Positions 54,950 to 63,289 of a stretch of 63,289 bases of DNA are shown here, piece after piece; positions within the stretch are counted from its first letter, which is position 1; every line of letters begins with the position of its first letter. Origin of the DNA: Methanolinea sp. (GTDB taxonomy: Archaea; Halobacteriota; Methanomicrobia; Methanomicrobiales; Methanospirillaceae); NCBI GenBank assembly GCA_030055515.1, contig JASFYI010000002.1:1-63289 (forward strand), read 5' to 3'. Position numbers and translations under genes: made by a program. The notes under the pieces were generated by a model, which saw only the letters and a program-made list of their open reading frames with translations, was not told the DNA's origin and searched no databases.

Positions 54950-56170
54950 TTACCCGTCGTCCGGGAAGAGGGGTTCCTGCGTGGTTGCCGGTTTCACGTG
55001 GAGGACCTCCGCCGCGATCTCGCCGACCTCCTCACGGTACTCGGCCGGGGTGTACACGCCGAGCCTCCACTGGCCCTTCCGGGTCTCGTTCAGCGTGTGG
55101 AGGAGCGGCGAGAGCTCGGAGAGGGGGACCGCCCTCTTCTGGTGGCTCACCTGGACGGGGAGCGACATCTCGGACGGGAAGGGGGGGATGTCCACCATGA
55201 CGAGGGAGGGATCTATCCCCGCCTCTGCCGCGATCCTCTCCCCGACCTCCCTCCTCCTCTCGTGGGAGGTGCACCGCGCCATCCTCGCGGTGTTCACCCG
55301 GTCCCTCCCGACCCAGAGGGCCCTCTTGTAGAGCCTCCGTTCGTAGATCCTGAGGGCGAGGTCCCTCGCGACGACGTTCTCCGAGGAGAGGAGTGCCTGC
55401 ATGCAGGCCGAGTCGTCTGCCGAGAGGAGGGCCGAGAGACCCCCCGCGGGATCGTCCTCCACGTGGGCCATCACCGCCGCCTGGAACATCATCTCCCCGA
55501 TCCGGCTCACGTGGTGAAAGTACACGGACGGCCGCATGAGCGTCCGCGCGATGAGGAGGCTCTCTGCCGCGTTGACCCCGCTCTCGGCGAGGACGAGCCT
55601 GCCGTCCATGAGGAATGTGTTCCTGATGAGGCGGTGCGCGTCCACGGTCCCGTAGGGCGCACCCGTGTAGTGGGCGTCGCGGAGGAGGTAGTCCATCCTG
55701 TCAACGTCCAGCTCCCCGTGGATGATCCCCGAGAGGGGGTGGGTACCCCGGATGAGCGAGACGACCTCGTCTGTCCCGATCCCCATGGCGCCGAGGGCAC
55801 CGCGGATCTCCCCCGACGCGAGGAGGTCGGCGACGTCGTGGTGGTGGCGGCCGAGGTACTCGCGGGCGAGCGGTTCGAACGCGTGCGAGAACGGCCCGTG
55901 CCCGACGTCGTGGAGGAGCGCGGCCGCTCTCACGAGCGCGGATGTCCTCCCGGGGAGCCCGAGCTGCCGTGCCATGATGCCGGCAAGGTGCATGGTGCCG
56001 AGCGAGTGCTCGAACCGCGTGTGGTGTGCACCGGGGTAGACGAGGTAAGAGAACCCTAGCTGCCTCACGTGGCGGAGCCTCTGCACGAGCCGGGAATCGA
56101 GGAGGGGGAGGAACGGTCCCTCGACCTCCACGTAGCCGTGGACCGGGTCCTTGATGATCTTCGCACCCAT
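54950..56170 (-). CDS. HD-domain phosphohydrolase (SAMHD1/dGTPase-like)
   Basis: 406 residues from ATG 56170. The start [20 protein letters not shown] is typical. HD residues are His in [36 protein letters not shown], and the distal Asp in [20 protein letters not shown]. Members hydrolyse dNTPs or other nucleotides; the substrate here is not read. It is divergent from cofD with 44 nt between starts. Confidence 0.9.
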   Translation of the reverse strand: MGAKIIKDPVHGYVEVEGPFLPLLDSRLVQRLRHVRQLGFSYLVYPGAHHTRFEHSLGTMHLAGIMARQLGLPGRTSALVRAAALLHDVGHGPFSHAFEPLAREYLGRHHHDVADLLASGEIRGALGAMGIGTDEVVSLIRGTHPLSGIIHGELDVDRMDYLLRDAHYTGAPYGTVDAHRLIRNTFLMDGRLVLAESGVNAAESLLIARTLMRPSVYFHHVSRIGEMMFQAAVMAHVEDDPAGGLSALLSADDSACMQALLSSENVVARDLALRIYERRLYKRALWVGRDRVNTARMARCTSHERRREVGERIAAEAGIDPSLVMVDIPPFPSEMSLPVQVSHQKRAVPLSELSPLLHTLNETRKGQWRLGVYTPAEYREEVGEIAAEVLHVKPATTQEPLFPDDG

Positions 56171-56214
56171 CCCGAAGAACACTCTTTTCCCGGGAGGATA
56201 AAGAGTACAGCACT

Positions 56215-57147
56215 ATGATCGTCCTCCTCTCGGGGGGCACGGGAACCCCAAAGCTCGTCCAGGGACTGCGCGAGATCCTGCCCGACGAGGAGATAGGGGT
56301 CGTCGTGAACACGGCAGAGGACCTCTGGATCTCGGGCGGGTTCTGCTCCCCCGACGTCGACACGCTCCTCTACCTCTTTTCGGGGATCCTCGACTGCCGT
56401 AGGTGGTGGGGGATCGCGGGCGACACCTTCGTCACCCACGGCGAGCTCGTCAGGCTCGGCGGCGACGAGTACATCGCCATCGGTGACCGTGACAGGGCGC
56501 TCCACATCCGGAGGGGGGAGATGCTCCGCGACGGCATGACCCTCACCGAGGCGACGGCTGCCCTCTCCGCCATCCTCGGGGTCAGGGCCCGGGTACTCCC
56601 GATGGCAGACACTCCGGTCGCGACACTCGTCCGCACGAAGGGCCGAACAATCCACTTCCAGGAGTACTGGGTCCGCCACCGCGGGCAGCTGCGCGTGGAG
56701 GAGGTGATCCGGCAGTGGGACGGCCCTGCCCGTGCGACCCCCGAGGTGATCTCCACGATCCGGGAATCCGAGGGTGTCATCATCGGCCCGAGCAACCCCG
56801 TCACGAGCATCCTGCCCATCCTCGAGTGCGAGGGCGTGAAAGAAGCGCTCCGCGAGGTCCCCGTCGTCGCGGTCAGCCCCTTCGTGGGGGATGCCCCCGT
56901 GAGCGGCCCTGCCGCCGCCCTGATGCAGGCCCGCGGCTACTCCCCTGACTCGGCGGGGACCTATGCCATCTACCGCGACGTCGTGGATATCTTCGTCCAG
57001 GACGTGCGCGACAGGGTCGAAGTCCCGGGGGCGGTCAGGGCAGACACCCTCATGGCAACCCCGGCAGTCGCCCGCGAGCTCTCCTCGCTCCTCCTCTCCC
57101 TGCTCCGGGAACACGGGAAGGGATCTCCCTCCCCGGCAGACAGATAG
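56215..57147 (+). CDS. cofD: 2-phospho-L-lactate transferase CofD
   Basis: 310 residues. The GTP/substrate start is [20 protein letters not shown], followed by [40 protein letters not shown] and [13 protein letters not shown]. It joins a 2-phospholactyl group from LPPG to Fo, forming F420-0. F420 is the hydride carrier of methanogenesis, so this supports a methanogen. Upstream GGGAGG is 11 nt before ATG. Confidence 0.95.
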   Translation: MIVLLSGGTGTPKLVQGLREILPDEEIGVVVNTAEDLWISGGFCSPDVDTLLYLFSGILDCRRWWGIAGDTFVTHGELVRLGGDEYIAIGDRDRALHIRRGEMLRDGMTLTEATAALSAILGVRARVLPMADTPVATLVRTKGRTIHFQEYWVRHRGQLRVEEVIRQWDGPARATPEVISTIRESEGVIIGPSNPVTSILPILECEGVKEALREVPVVAVSPFVGDAPVSGPAAALMQARGYSPDSAGTYAIYRDVVDIFVQDVRDRVEVPGAVRADTLMATPAVARELSSLLLSLLREHGKGSPSPADR

Positions 57148-57192
57148 GGTTTTTACCTGCCGGACAGACATTCGTGGAAGGAGCGGGAAAAA

Positions 57193-58458
57193 ATGAGCAT
57201 CTTTCGATCCCTCCGGGGGGCGCTCGGCGGCGATGCGGAGAGGGGCGCCGAGGAGGCGGAGAGGGAGCGCGTGGAGAGCGTGCGCAACGCGCTCGTGTAC
57301 GGGGACCTCGAGGCGAGGTGGAACGCGATCCGGGCGGCGGGCGAACTGGGCGACGCGTTCATCGATCCCCTCATCTCTGCCCTGAACGACGAGCACTGGA
57401 TCATCCGCCGCGGGGCCGCGCAGACCCTCGCGAAGATCGGTGCCCCCGCCGTTCCCCCGCTCATCGAGATGCTCGGCTGCGACGACGAATCGGTGAGGAG
57501 GGAGGTTGTCCAGGCGTTCCTCATGATTGGGGAGACAGCCGTCGACTCGCTCATCAGGGCACTCGGGAGGGAGCAGCTCGCGATCAGGGAGGGGGCGGCC
57601 CGGATCCTCGGCGAGATGGGCGTGCAGGCGGCGGTAGGGCCGCTCGTGGAAGCCCTGCGGGACAGCGAGCCCGCCGTGCGCCGGGAGGCTGCCGTCGCGC
57701 TGCGGAGGATTGGCCACCCCGATGCAGTCGCGCCCCTCATCCTGCTCCTCGGCGACGAGTCGGGCTTCGTCCGCATCGCCGCGGCAGAGGCGCTCTGTTC
57801 CCTCGGGGAGGTCGCGGTCGGCCCCCTCATCTCCGCTCTCGCCCATTCCAACCCCGAGATCCGCCAGCGGGCCGGACTCGCCCTCGCCGCGATCGGGACT
57901 CCCGCGGTCGAGCCCTTGATCGCGGCCCTCGGGCACGATGACCCGCTCGTCCGGCAGGGGGCGGCAGGCGTGCTCGGGAGGATCGGGGACCCCCGCGCGA
58001 TCCCGGGCCTCATCCGGATCCTCGGCGACCCCGTGAGGCGGGTCCGGCAGGAGGGCGTAAAGGCCCTCTCGTCCCTCGGACCCCCCGCGGTACCCCCGCT
58101 CGTCACCGCGTTCCGCGAGGGCGACACGGTCGTGCGGAACTGCGCGATGGAGGCACTCTGGCTCGTCGGCGCCCCCGCCATCCGGCCCCTCCTCGAGCTC
58201 CTCGAGAGTCATAATCCGGACGTGCGGAAGAGGACGGCGGTCCTCCTCGGCGAGATGGGGGATCCCGCGGCGATCGACGCCCTCGCCCGCGTCCTCGCGG
58301 ATCCCGTCCCGGCCGTGAGGAGGGAGGCCTTCGAGGCGCTCGAGAAGATCCGCAGGAGGCAGCAGGGGCCGCAGGCCCCTGCCCAGAGGGCCGAGAAGCC
58401 TGCCGCGGGAACTCCCGGCGAGGCCCAGGGCGGGAAGAAGAGGGGAGAGGACCTGTAA
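57193..58458 (+). CDS. Large HEAT-repeat protein
   Basis: 421 residues made almost wholly of about 12 HEAT/PBS-lyase repeats of 31 residues: for example RWNAIRAAGELGDAFIDPLI, WIIRRGAAQTLAKIGAPAVP, PAVRREAAVALRRIGHPDAV, PEIRQRAGLALAAIGTPAVE and PAVRREAFEALEKIRRRQQG. It starts 46 nt after cofD on the same strand. The C-terminal tail is Lys/Gly/Ala-rich and probably disordered. A protein-interaction scaffold; no partner is known from the sequence. Confidence 0.88.
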   Translation: MSIFRSLRGALGGDAERGAEEAERERVESVRNALVYGDLEARWNAIRAAGELGDAFIDPLISALNDEHWIIRRGAAQTLAKIGAPAVPPLIEMLGCDDESVRREVVQAFLMIGETAVDSLIRALGREQLAIREGAARILGEMGVQAAVGPLVEALRDSEPAVRREAAVALRRIGHPDAVAPLILLLGDESGFVRIAAAEALCSLGEVAVGPLISALAHSNPEIRQRAGLALAAIGTPAVEPLIAALGHDDPLVRQGAAGVLGRIGDPRAIPGLIRILGDPVRRVRQEGVKALSSLGPPAVPPLVTAFREGDTVVRNCAMEALWLVGAPAIRPLLELLESHNPDVRKRTAVLLGEMGDPAAIDALARVLADPVPAVRREAFEALEKIRRRQQGPQAPAQRAEKPAAGTPGEAQGGKKRGEDL

Positions 58459-58474
58459 GGTCCCATCCCACCCG

Positions 58475-59002
58475 TCACGAGAGCGAGAAGACCGCGTCGG
58501 GTGCGACGTTCTTAATCCCGACCGCCCGGACGCGCACGAGGTACTCCCCCTCGTCCCAGCCCGTGGTGTCAAACGCGAACGAGAACGACCCGCGTGCGGC
58601 CCCCTTCTCCCACGCGACGGGGACTGTGCCGGAGATCCCGGAGGCCGGGAGTCCCGGCCCTCCCTTTCGCGTCGGATGGAACGGGACGGGCGTGACCTCG
58701 ACGAGGAGGCGGGTTCCGGGCGAGAGGATCGTCTCCCCCGAGACGACGATGATATCGCCCCGCCGGTACGTCTTCCCGGGGACGAGGGGGTATGCCGCGC
58801 GCGCCTCCCCCCCTCTCTCCCCCGACGCGGTCCCGTTCGCGAGGTTATCCACGGGCCGCAGGGATTCCCCGGCGGGCGTGAGCGGCACCGGCACTCCCTC
58901 CCCCACCCCTCCCGGCTGCTCGCGCGCCGTGCAGCCCGAGAGGGCGAGCGCGAGGACCGCGAGGAGACAGGGGAGGACCCAAGGGGACCGGGAGTCTGCC
59001 AT
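58475..59002 (-). CDS. Small lipoprotein of unknown function
   Basis: About 175 residues from ATG 59002. Signal peptide PWVLPCLLAVLALALSGC with lipobox ALSGC, then a Gly/Pro-rich stretch and a beta-rich domain (YRRGDIIVVSGETILSPGTR, FAFDTTGWDEGEYLVRVRAV) like an Ig- or PEGA-type fold used in other methanogen surface proteins. The longer frame to 59083 would bury the signal peptide, so 59002 is chosen. It converges with the HEAT gene. Confidence 0.78.
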   Translation of the reverse strand: MADSRSPWVLPCLLAVLALALSGCTAREQPGGVGEGVPVPLTPAGESLRPVDNLANGTASGERGGEARAAYPLVPGKTYRRGDIIVVSGETILSPGTRLLVEVTPVPFHPTRKGGPGLPASGISGTVPVAWEKGAARGSFSFAFDTTGWDEGEYLVRVRAVGIKNVAPDAVFSLS

Positions 59003-59103
59003 ACACGCGGTGGGTGGGACCCAAAGCCCGATAATGTTTCCTCCCCGCCGGCCGGCGATACCCATAAGCCCGACGAAGTCCATATGGAGAGGAAGGCGCG
59101 GCC

Positions 59104-59751
59104 ATGACGAGACATGAGGAGACGTCGCCGAGGGAGGAGATCGTCCTTTCCCTGAACGCGAAGTTCCCGGTCATGAAGAGGCTCTACGGCGTGAAGAAGG
59201 TGGGGATATTCGGCTCCCTCGCCCGCGGCGACATGGGGCCCGGAAGCGACGTGGACATCGAGGTCGAGTTCGAGCCGGGGATGGACACCTACGCAAACTA
59301 CATCGGGCTCGCCCTGTACCTCGAGGAACTCCTCGGCAGGCGCGTGGACCTCGTCCTCTCCCGCGTCCTCGAGCAGTACCTCCGGCCCGAGCTCGGCGCA
59401 ACGTACGCCGCGCTGAGCAGGGACAAGGTCTACCTCGGCAGGATCCTCGAGGAGATGGCGTTCCTCTCGCACCGGACGCGGGGCGTCGCACCGCGCGAAT
59501 TCCAAAAAGACGAGACGCTGCGCCGCGCGGTCGCAAGGAGCCTCGAGGTCATCGGGGAGTCTGCAGCGAGGGTCTCGGAGCAGACGCGGCAGGACGCGCC
59601 GAAGGTACCATGGAGGGAACTTGAGGGTTTACGGTCGCACCTCATCCACCCGTACTTCTCGGTGGACTGGGGCATCGTCTGGAACGTCCTGAACGTGTAC
59701 CTCCCCACGGTCGAGCCCCTCGTCCGGGCAGCGCACTCGCGCATCTCGTGA
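59104..59751 (+). CDS. MNT-HEPN fusion protein (minimal nucleotidyltransferase plus HEPN/DUF86 domain)
   Basis: 215 residues. The N-terminal 100 are a minimal nucleotidyltransferase with VGIFGSLARGDMGPGSDVDI (GSx10DxD). The C-terminal 110 are a DUF86-type HEPN domain, SLEVIGESAARVSEQTRQDA and the catalytic RSHLIHPYF, which is Rx4HxY, then VDWGIVWNVLNVYLP. In HEPN/MNT toxin-antitoxin pairs these are two separate genes in which the MNT enzyme adds AMP to the Tyr of Rx4HxY. Here both motifs look intact in a single chain with no stop between. It may be a self-neutralising fusion. No partner gene is adjacent. Confidence 0.87.
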   Translation: MTRHEETSPREEIVLSLNAKFPVMKRLYGVKKVGIFGSLARGDMGPGSDVDIEVEFEPGMDTYANYIGLALYLEELLGRRVDLVLSRVLEQYLRPELGATYAALSRDKVYLGRILEEMAFLSHRTRGVAPREFQKDETLRRAVARSLEVIGESAARVSEQTRQDAPKVPWRELEGLRSHLIHPYFSVDWGIVWNVLNVYLPTVEPLVRAAHSRIS

Positions 59752-59892
59752 CGCGGTGCGATCCCGCGCGGAAGCTCCCGGGCACCCCGGCCCTGCATCG
59801 TTTATTAATCCGCGGAGACGAACCTCTCTCCACGTAGGGATCCCGAGGGCACGCCCGCCGGCGGTGCCCGGGGGATACCATCCACGTGTCGG

Positions 59893-60873
59893 ATGATCAC
59901 CTCGTACAACCTGTCCCCGGTCCTGCGCGAGCTCCTGGAGTTCACGGAGAGGACGCTCGGCATCGAGGTCCAGCTCGTGAGGAGGACGGACGTTCCGCCG
60001 CAGGGCCTCCTCATCGACGAGTACACGTACGGGAAGGGGAAGAACGTCATCGCCTTCTCGAGCGCCCTCCTCGGCACGCTCAAGGACTACACGATATGCC
60101 GGAACTGCATCGAGCTCCTCGCCCGCGGCTGCGCGGCGCGCCGGGGGAACTACAGGCTCCTCTCCTTCACGCGGGAGAGCGCCCTTGCCGGCTGCCGCCA
60201 GATATACCTCGACATCCTGAAGGACGAGGGGACGCGGCACATGCCCGTCTGGCGGAAGAAACAGCTCGTCTTCCTCCTCTACATGCTCTTCCACGAGGTC
60301 TTCTCCGAGATGCCCCAGAGGCTCCTCGCCGACCTCGTCATCTCCCACCGGTTCCCCCTCTTCCGGAACGCCCAGGTCTACTTCCTCCTCAAGGAGAGTA
60401 TGCGGGACATGCACGACCTCGTCCCGGTCAAGGAGTTCCTCCCCCAGCGGTACTTCGTGATGCACAACAGCATCTACTACGCCCGGGACATGCTCCTCGC
60501 CTACGTCCTCTCCGAGTACAAGCTCAACCCCGTGATCAACATCCCCGAGCTCCAGCGGTTCCGGAACCTCGACATCAAGGAGATGATGACGCACCGGTGG
60601 AGCAGGTCCCCGTGGTACCACACGAAGGTCGTCGGGGACGCCCTCTCCAACATGCTGAAGCGGACCATCACGATGGACTTCTCGATCGTCTTCTCCGAGG
60701 ATTACTTCACCAGCCTCTACATCCTCTCGACCGACATTCCCCTCCGGTGGTGGGTGATGATGGGGATGCAGGACTGGTTCACGTGGGATACCCCCGAGGC
60801 GAGGAGGGAAGTCCTCGCGGCGCAGGCATCCATCGAGAAATACGTGAAGGAGGAGATATTCGGGCCCGACTGA
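59893..60873 (+). CDS. Conserved-looking protein of unknown function
   Basis: 326 residues, mainly helical, with no signal peptide. Distinct features are ICRNCIELLARGC (three cysteines in 13 residues), AGCRQIYLDIL, a hydrophobic FLLYMLFHEVFSEMPQRLLA and a C-terminal SRSPWYHTKVVGDALSNMLK. The HEV and several paired His residues might suggest a metal site, but no standard HExxH is seen. It lies 70 nt before aspS on the same strand. The family is not recognised. Confidence 0.72.
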   Translation: MITSYNLSPVLRELLEFTERTLGIEVQLVRRTDVPPQGLLIDEYTYGKGKNVIAFSSALLGTLKDYTICRNCIELLARGCAARRGNYRLLSFTRESALAGCRQIYLDILKDEGTRHMPVWRKKQLVFLLYMLFHEVFSEMPQRLLADLVISHRFPLFRNAQVYFLLKESMRDMHDLVPVKEFLPQRYFVMHNSIYYARDMLLAYVLSEYKLNPVINIPELQRFRNLDIKEMMTHRWSRSPWYHTKVVGDALSNMLKRTITMDFSIVFSEDYFTSLYILSTDIPLRWWVMMGMQDWFTWDTPEARREVLAAQASIEKYVKEEIFGPD

Positions 60874-60943
60874 ATGGCACCGGGTCGCGGAATTCCCTGG
60901 AAAGACAGATTATCCCGCGACTCCCATACGTACTGGATTTCAC

Positions 60944-62236
60944 ATGAGGATCCCTGTAAGGGAGGTCACTCCCGACTGCGGGAGGGCCGAGGTCTGGGGA
61001 TTCGTCCACGAGGTGCGCGACCTCGGCGGTCTCGTCTTCCTCCTCGTGAGGGACCGCACGGGCATCGTCCAGGTGACGGTCCCCAAGAAGAAGGTCGCAC
61101 CGGAGATCCTCGAGGCGGCAAGGGGCGTCCCCCGCGAGTCCGTCGTCCGGGTGGCGGGAACCGTGAGGGCGATAGACAAGGCCCCCGGCGGCCGGGAGAT
61201 CGTCCCCGACCTCTTCGAGGTCATCAGCAGGAGCGAGTCCCCCCTCCCCCTCGACGTGGCCGAGAAGGTCCCGGCGGAACTCGACACGCGCCTCGACGCG
61301 CGTTTCCTCGATGCCCGGAGGCCGCGCGTCGCCGCCGTGTTCCACGTGAGGAGCGCGGTCACGCGGGCCGTGCAGGAGTACCTCTACTCCGCCGGCTTCG
61401 TGAACATCACGACGCCCAAGATCGTCGCCGCGGCGACGGAGGGCGGGACGGAACTCTTCCCGATCGCGTACTTCGAGAAGGAGGCGTTCCTCAACCAGAG
61501 CCCCCAGCTCTACAAGCAGATGATGATCGGGGCGGGGTTCGAGAAGGTCTTCGAGATCGGGCCGATCTTCCGGGCCGAGGAGCACAACACGACGAAGCAC
61601 CTCAACGAGGCGACGTCCGTCGACGTGGAGGTGGCGTACGCCGACCACCACGCCGTGATGGACCTCCTCGAGGACCTCGTGGTCACCGCCTACAGGACCG
61701 TCGAGAGGGAGTGCGGGCAGTTCCTCGAGGCGATGGAACTCGACTCCTTCACCGTCCCAAAAAAGCCGTTCCCGAGGATCTCCTACGAGGAGGCGATCGA
61801 GATCGCGAACAGGAGGTCGGGGGAGCCTGTCCGGTTCGGGGACGACATCGGGACGGCCGCGGAGAAGGCGATCGGCGAGGAGATCGGGGGACACTACTTC
61901 ATCGTGGACTGGCCGACGGCGATCAAGCCCTACTACGCGATGCCCCACGAGGATGACCCGGCCCTCTGCAAGGCGTTCGACCTCATGCACCCGCGGATGG
62001 AGCTCTCCTCGGGGGCCCAGCGCATCCACGTGCAAGACCTGCTCGTCGCCCAGATAAGGGCAAAGGGGCTCAACCCCGAGAGTTTCTCGTTCTACCTCGC
62101 GCCGTTCCGCTACGGGATGCCGCCCCACGCGGGGTGGGGCCTAGGGATGGAGAGGCTCGTGATGACGATGCTCGACCTCCAAAACATCCGCGAGGCCGTC
62201 CTCTTCCCGCGGGACAGGCACCGCCTCGTCCCCTGA
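60944..62236 (+). CDS. aspS: Aspartyl-tRNA synthetase (archaeal type)
   Basis: 430 residues. An OB-fold anticodon-binding domain (residues 1-100, with [20 protein letters not shown]) is followed by the class II core: motif 1 around [19 protein letters not shown], motif 2 [20 protein letters not shown], and motif 3 [14 protein letters not shown]. Length and motifs fit the archaeal/eukaryal AspRS, which in methanogens is usually non-discriminating and also loads tRNA-Asn; that property cannot be read from motifs alone. The next gene starts 3 nt after the stop. Confidence 0.96.
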   Translation: MRIPVREVTPDCGRAEVWGFVHEVRDLGGLVFLLVRDRTGIVQVTVPKKKVAPEILEAARGVPRESVVRVAGTVRAIDKAPGGREIVPDLFEVISRSESPLPLDVAEKVPAELDTRLDARFLDARRPRVAAVFHVRSAVTRAVQEYLYSAGFVNITTPKIVAAATEGGTELFPIAYFEKEAFLNQSPQLYKQMMIGAGFEKVFEIGPIFRAEEHNTTKHLNEATSVDVEVAYADHHAVMDLLEDLVVTAYRTVERECGQFLEAMELDSFTVPKKPFPRISYEEAIEIANRRSGEPVRFGDDIGTAAEKAIGEEIGGHYFIVDWPTAIKPYYAMPHEDDPALCKAFDLMHPRMELSSGAQRIHVQDLLVAQIRAKGLNPESFSFYLAPFRYGMPPHAGWGLGMERLVMTMLDLQNIREAVLFPRDRHRLVP

Positions 62237-62238
62237 CA

Positions 62239-63150
62239 ATGCCCGACCCCTTCTCCCTCCTCCCCGTGCTCCCCACGACCGTCGTCGGGAGTTTCCCGGT
62301 CGCGGGGGGGAAGGGTATCCTCGGGTACCTCGCTCCCGCCCGGCAGGCGCTGCGCGTTGCCGTCGGTGCCCAGATCCGGGCGGGGATCGACATCATCTCG
62401 GACGGGCAGGTGAGGGGCGACATGGTCCGGTCGTTCACGTCCCGGATACCCGGGATCCGGGGATCCGACGTGGTGGGCCCGGTCCTCCCCCCGGACGGAC
62501 CGATCACCGTGCCGGACGTCCGGTATGCCCTCTCGCGCCACAGGTTCGTGAAGGGCATCCTCACGGGCCCCACCACGCTCGCCTTCGGCCTTCGGATCGC
62601 GACGCCGGCCTACAGGGACAGGGCGGACCTCGCGATGGACCTCGCGAAGGTCCTCGCGGGCGAAGCCCGGGCGCTCGAGAGGGCGGGGGTCTGCATGATC
62701 CAGGTGGACGAGCCCGTCCTCTCGACCGGTGCCGCAGATCCCGCGGAGGCGCAGCGCGCGTTCTCGGTGGTCGCGGCGGGCGCTTCCGTCCCCGTCGCCC
62801 TCCACGTCTGCGGGGACCTCTCGTCCGTCATCGACGACCTATGGAAGTTCCCTGCCGACGTCCTCGATATCGAGTGCGCGAGGAGTCCCGGCAACCTCTC
62901 CCTCGTCTCGCCGGGGGACCTCGGGGGGCGGAGGGTCGCGGTGGGGTGCGTGGACTCTGCCGATCCCCGCGTCGAGGGGGTGGACGAGATAGAGGGGAGG
63001 ATCCGGGCAGCGGTCGAGAGGCTCGGCGCGGACCGGCTCCTCATCGACCCCGACTGCGGCCTGCGGATGCTCCCGGTCGAGTCGGCAGAGGGAAAACTCG
63101 TGCACATGGTCCGGGCGGCAAGGAAGGTCAGGGAGGAACTCGAAGAGTGA
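62239..63150 (+). CDS. Core MetE-type methionine synthase
   Basis: 303 residues equal to the C-terminal catalytic half of MetE, without the N-terminal duplicate. It starts LPTTVVGSFPVAGGKGILGY, contains FVKGILTGPTTLAFGLRIAT and the homocysteine region MIQVDEPVLSTGAADPAEAQ, and zinc ligands in VALHVCGDLSSVID and in LIDPDCGLRMLPVE. Such short archaeal forms make methionine from homocysteine using a methyl-corrinoid donor. ATG 62239 lies two bases after the aspS stop, so it is likely co-transcribed. Confidence 0.88.
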   Translation: MPDPFSLLPVLPTTVVGSFPVAGGKGILGYLAPARQALRVAVGAQIRAGIDIISDGQVRGDMVRSFTSRIPGIRGSDVVGPVLPPDGPITVPDVRYALSRHRFVKGILTGPTTLAFGLRIATPAYRDRADLAMDLAKVLAGEARALERAGVCMIQVDEPVLSTGAADPAEAQRAFSVVAAGASVPVALHVCGDLSSVIDDLWKFPADVLDIECARSPGNLSLVSPGDLGGRRVAVGCVDSADPRVEGVDEIEGRIRAAVERLGADRLLIDPDCGLRMLPVESAEGKLVHMVRAARKVREELEE

Positions 63151-63181
63151 GTCACTCGGGAGAGTGAGGTGCGGTCCCTGC

Positions 63182-63289
63182 CTAGATCACGCGGGACGTG
63201 GTCGAGAGCTCGATTCCCTTCTCCGTGATGTTGTAGGGGATGAGGCGCTTGGGGACCTGCGCGTTGCGGACCTTGTGGACGGCAAGCTG
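63182..63289 (-). CDS. C-terminal end of a RecA/KaiC-like ATPase (5' part outside window)
   Basis: The minus-strand frame enters from the right edge and ends at TAG 63182-63184 after 35 residues: VRNAQVPKRLIPYNITEKGI then ELSTTSRVI. This resembles the C-termini of archaeal KaiC/Rad55-type ATPases, in which a positively charged RNAQVPKRLI segment precedes the final strand. The assignment is by visual similarity only. It converges with the MetE-type gene, 31 nt apart. Confidence 0.5.
   Translation of the reverse strand, partial: QLAVHKVRNAQVPKRLIPYNITEKGIELSTTSRVI

Noticed and set aside
56065-59505. 1146-codon minus-strand frame
   Set aside because: It is opposite cofD and the HEAT-repeat gene. 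Its periodic pattern only mirrors the HEAT repeats.

Overview
The window reads as a high-GC euryarchaeal chromosome, most likely a methanogen of the Methanomicrobiales. The evidence is an archaeal gene set: CofD of coenzyme F420 synthesis, form III RuBisCO, the large subunit of the archaeal D-family DNA polymerase with a mini-intein, aIF-1A, class I HMG-CoA reductase, two enzymes of the archaeal modified mevalonate pathway, Trm5, a non-discriminating-type AspRS, DUF432 and DUF1015 proteins, and TATA-box promoters that often give leaderless or near-leaderless starts. Genus cannot be fixed from the sequence alone.

Layout. 1-3283 (minus): a very large secreted protease joining a subtilisin and a papain-like domain, cut by the window edge. 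3777-11379 (minus): a nucleotide-sugar cluster encoding every step from UDP-GlcNAc to a UDP-ManNAc(3NAc)A-type sugar (acetyltransferase, aminotransferase, 3-dehydrogenase, 6-dehydrogenase, 2-epimerase) followed by an ABC exporter or flippase; a broken PIN toxin gene sits inside it. 11691-19338: an unusual group of zinc-ribbon, membrane and Ig-like proteins around a 1250-residue protein that is built like a polymorphic toxin. 19502-26669: housekeeping genes (trm5, hmgA, rimI, DUF1015, hisG), an RNase H-like protein and an orphan DNA methyltransferase.

26.7-34.8 kb: an AT-rich island with a lipoprotein, a 1213-residue VWA/Ig surface protein, and five consecutive small pilin-like membrane proteins. 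The last of these carries a GC-rich patch over its N-terminal half, like a recombination mosaic. 34.9-44.8 kb: an unknown protein, aIF-1A (apparently with a CTG start), a HEAT protein, a phosphoribosyltransferase, a flavodoxin, an RND/MMPL transporter, a Rieske protein, form III RuBisCO and hisD.

44.9-63.3 kb: tRNA-Leu(CAA), polC with mini-intein, a HEAT/MscS/DUF432/HEAT run, the overlapping pair for anhydromevalonate phosphate decarboxylase and phosphomevalonate dehydratase, an HD phosphohydrolase, cofD, another HEAT protein, a single-chain MNT-HEPN protein, a conserved unknown, aspS, a core MetE-type methionine synthase, and the end of a RecA/KaiC-like gene.

The least explained parts are the zinc-ribbon/Ig/toxin-like group (11.7-19.3 kb), the fused MNT-HEPN gene, the dual-class protease, and two genes whose family N-terminus begins at a CTG codon. 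Functions are assigned from motifs read by eye; no database search was run.
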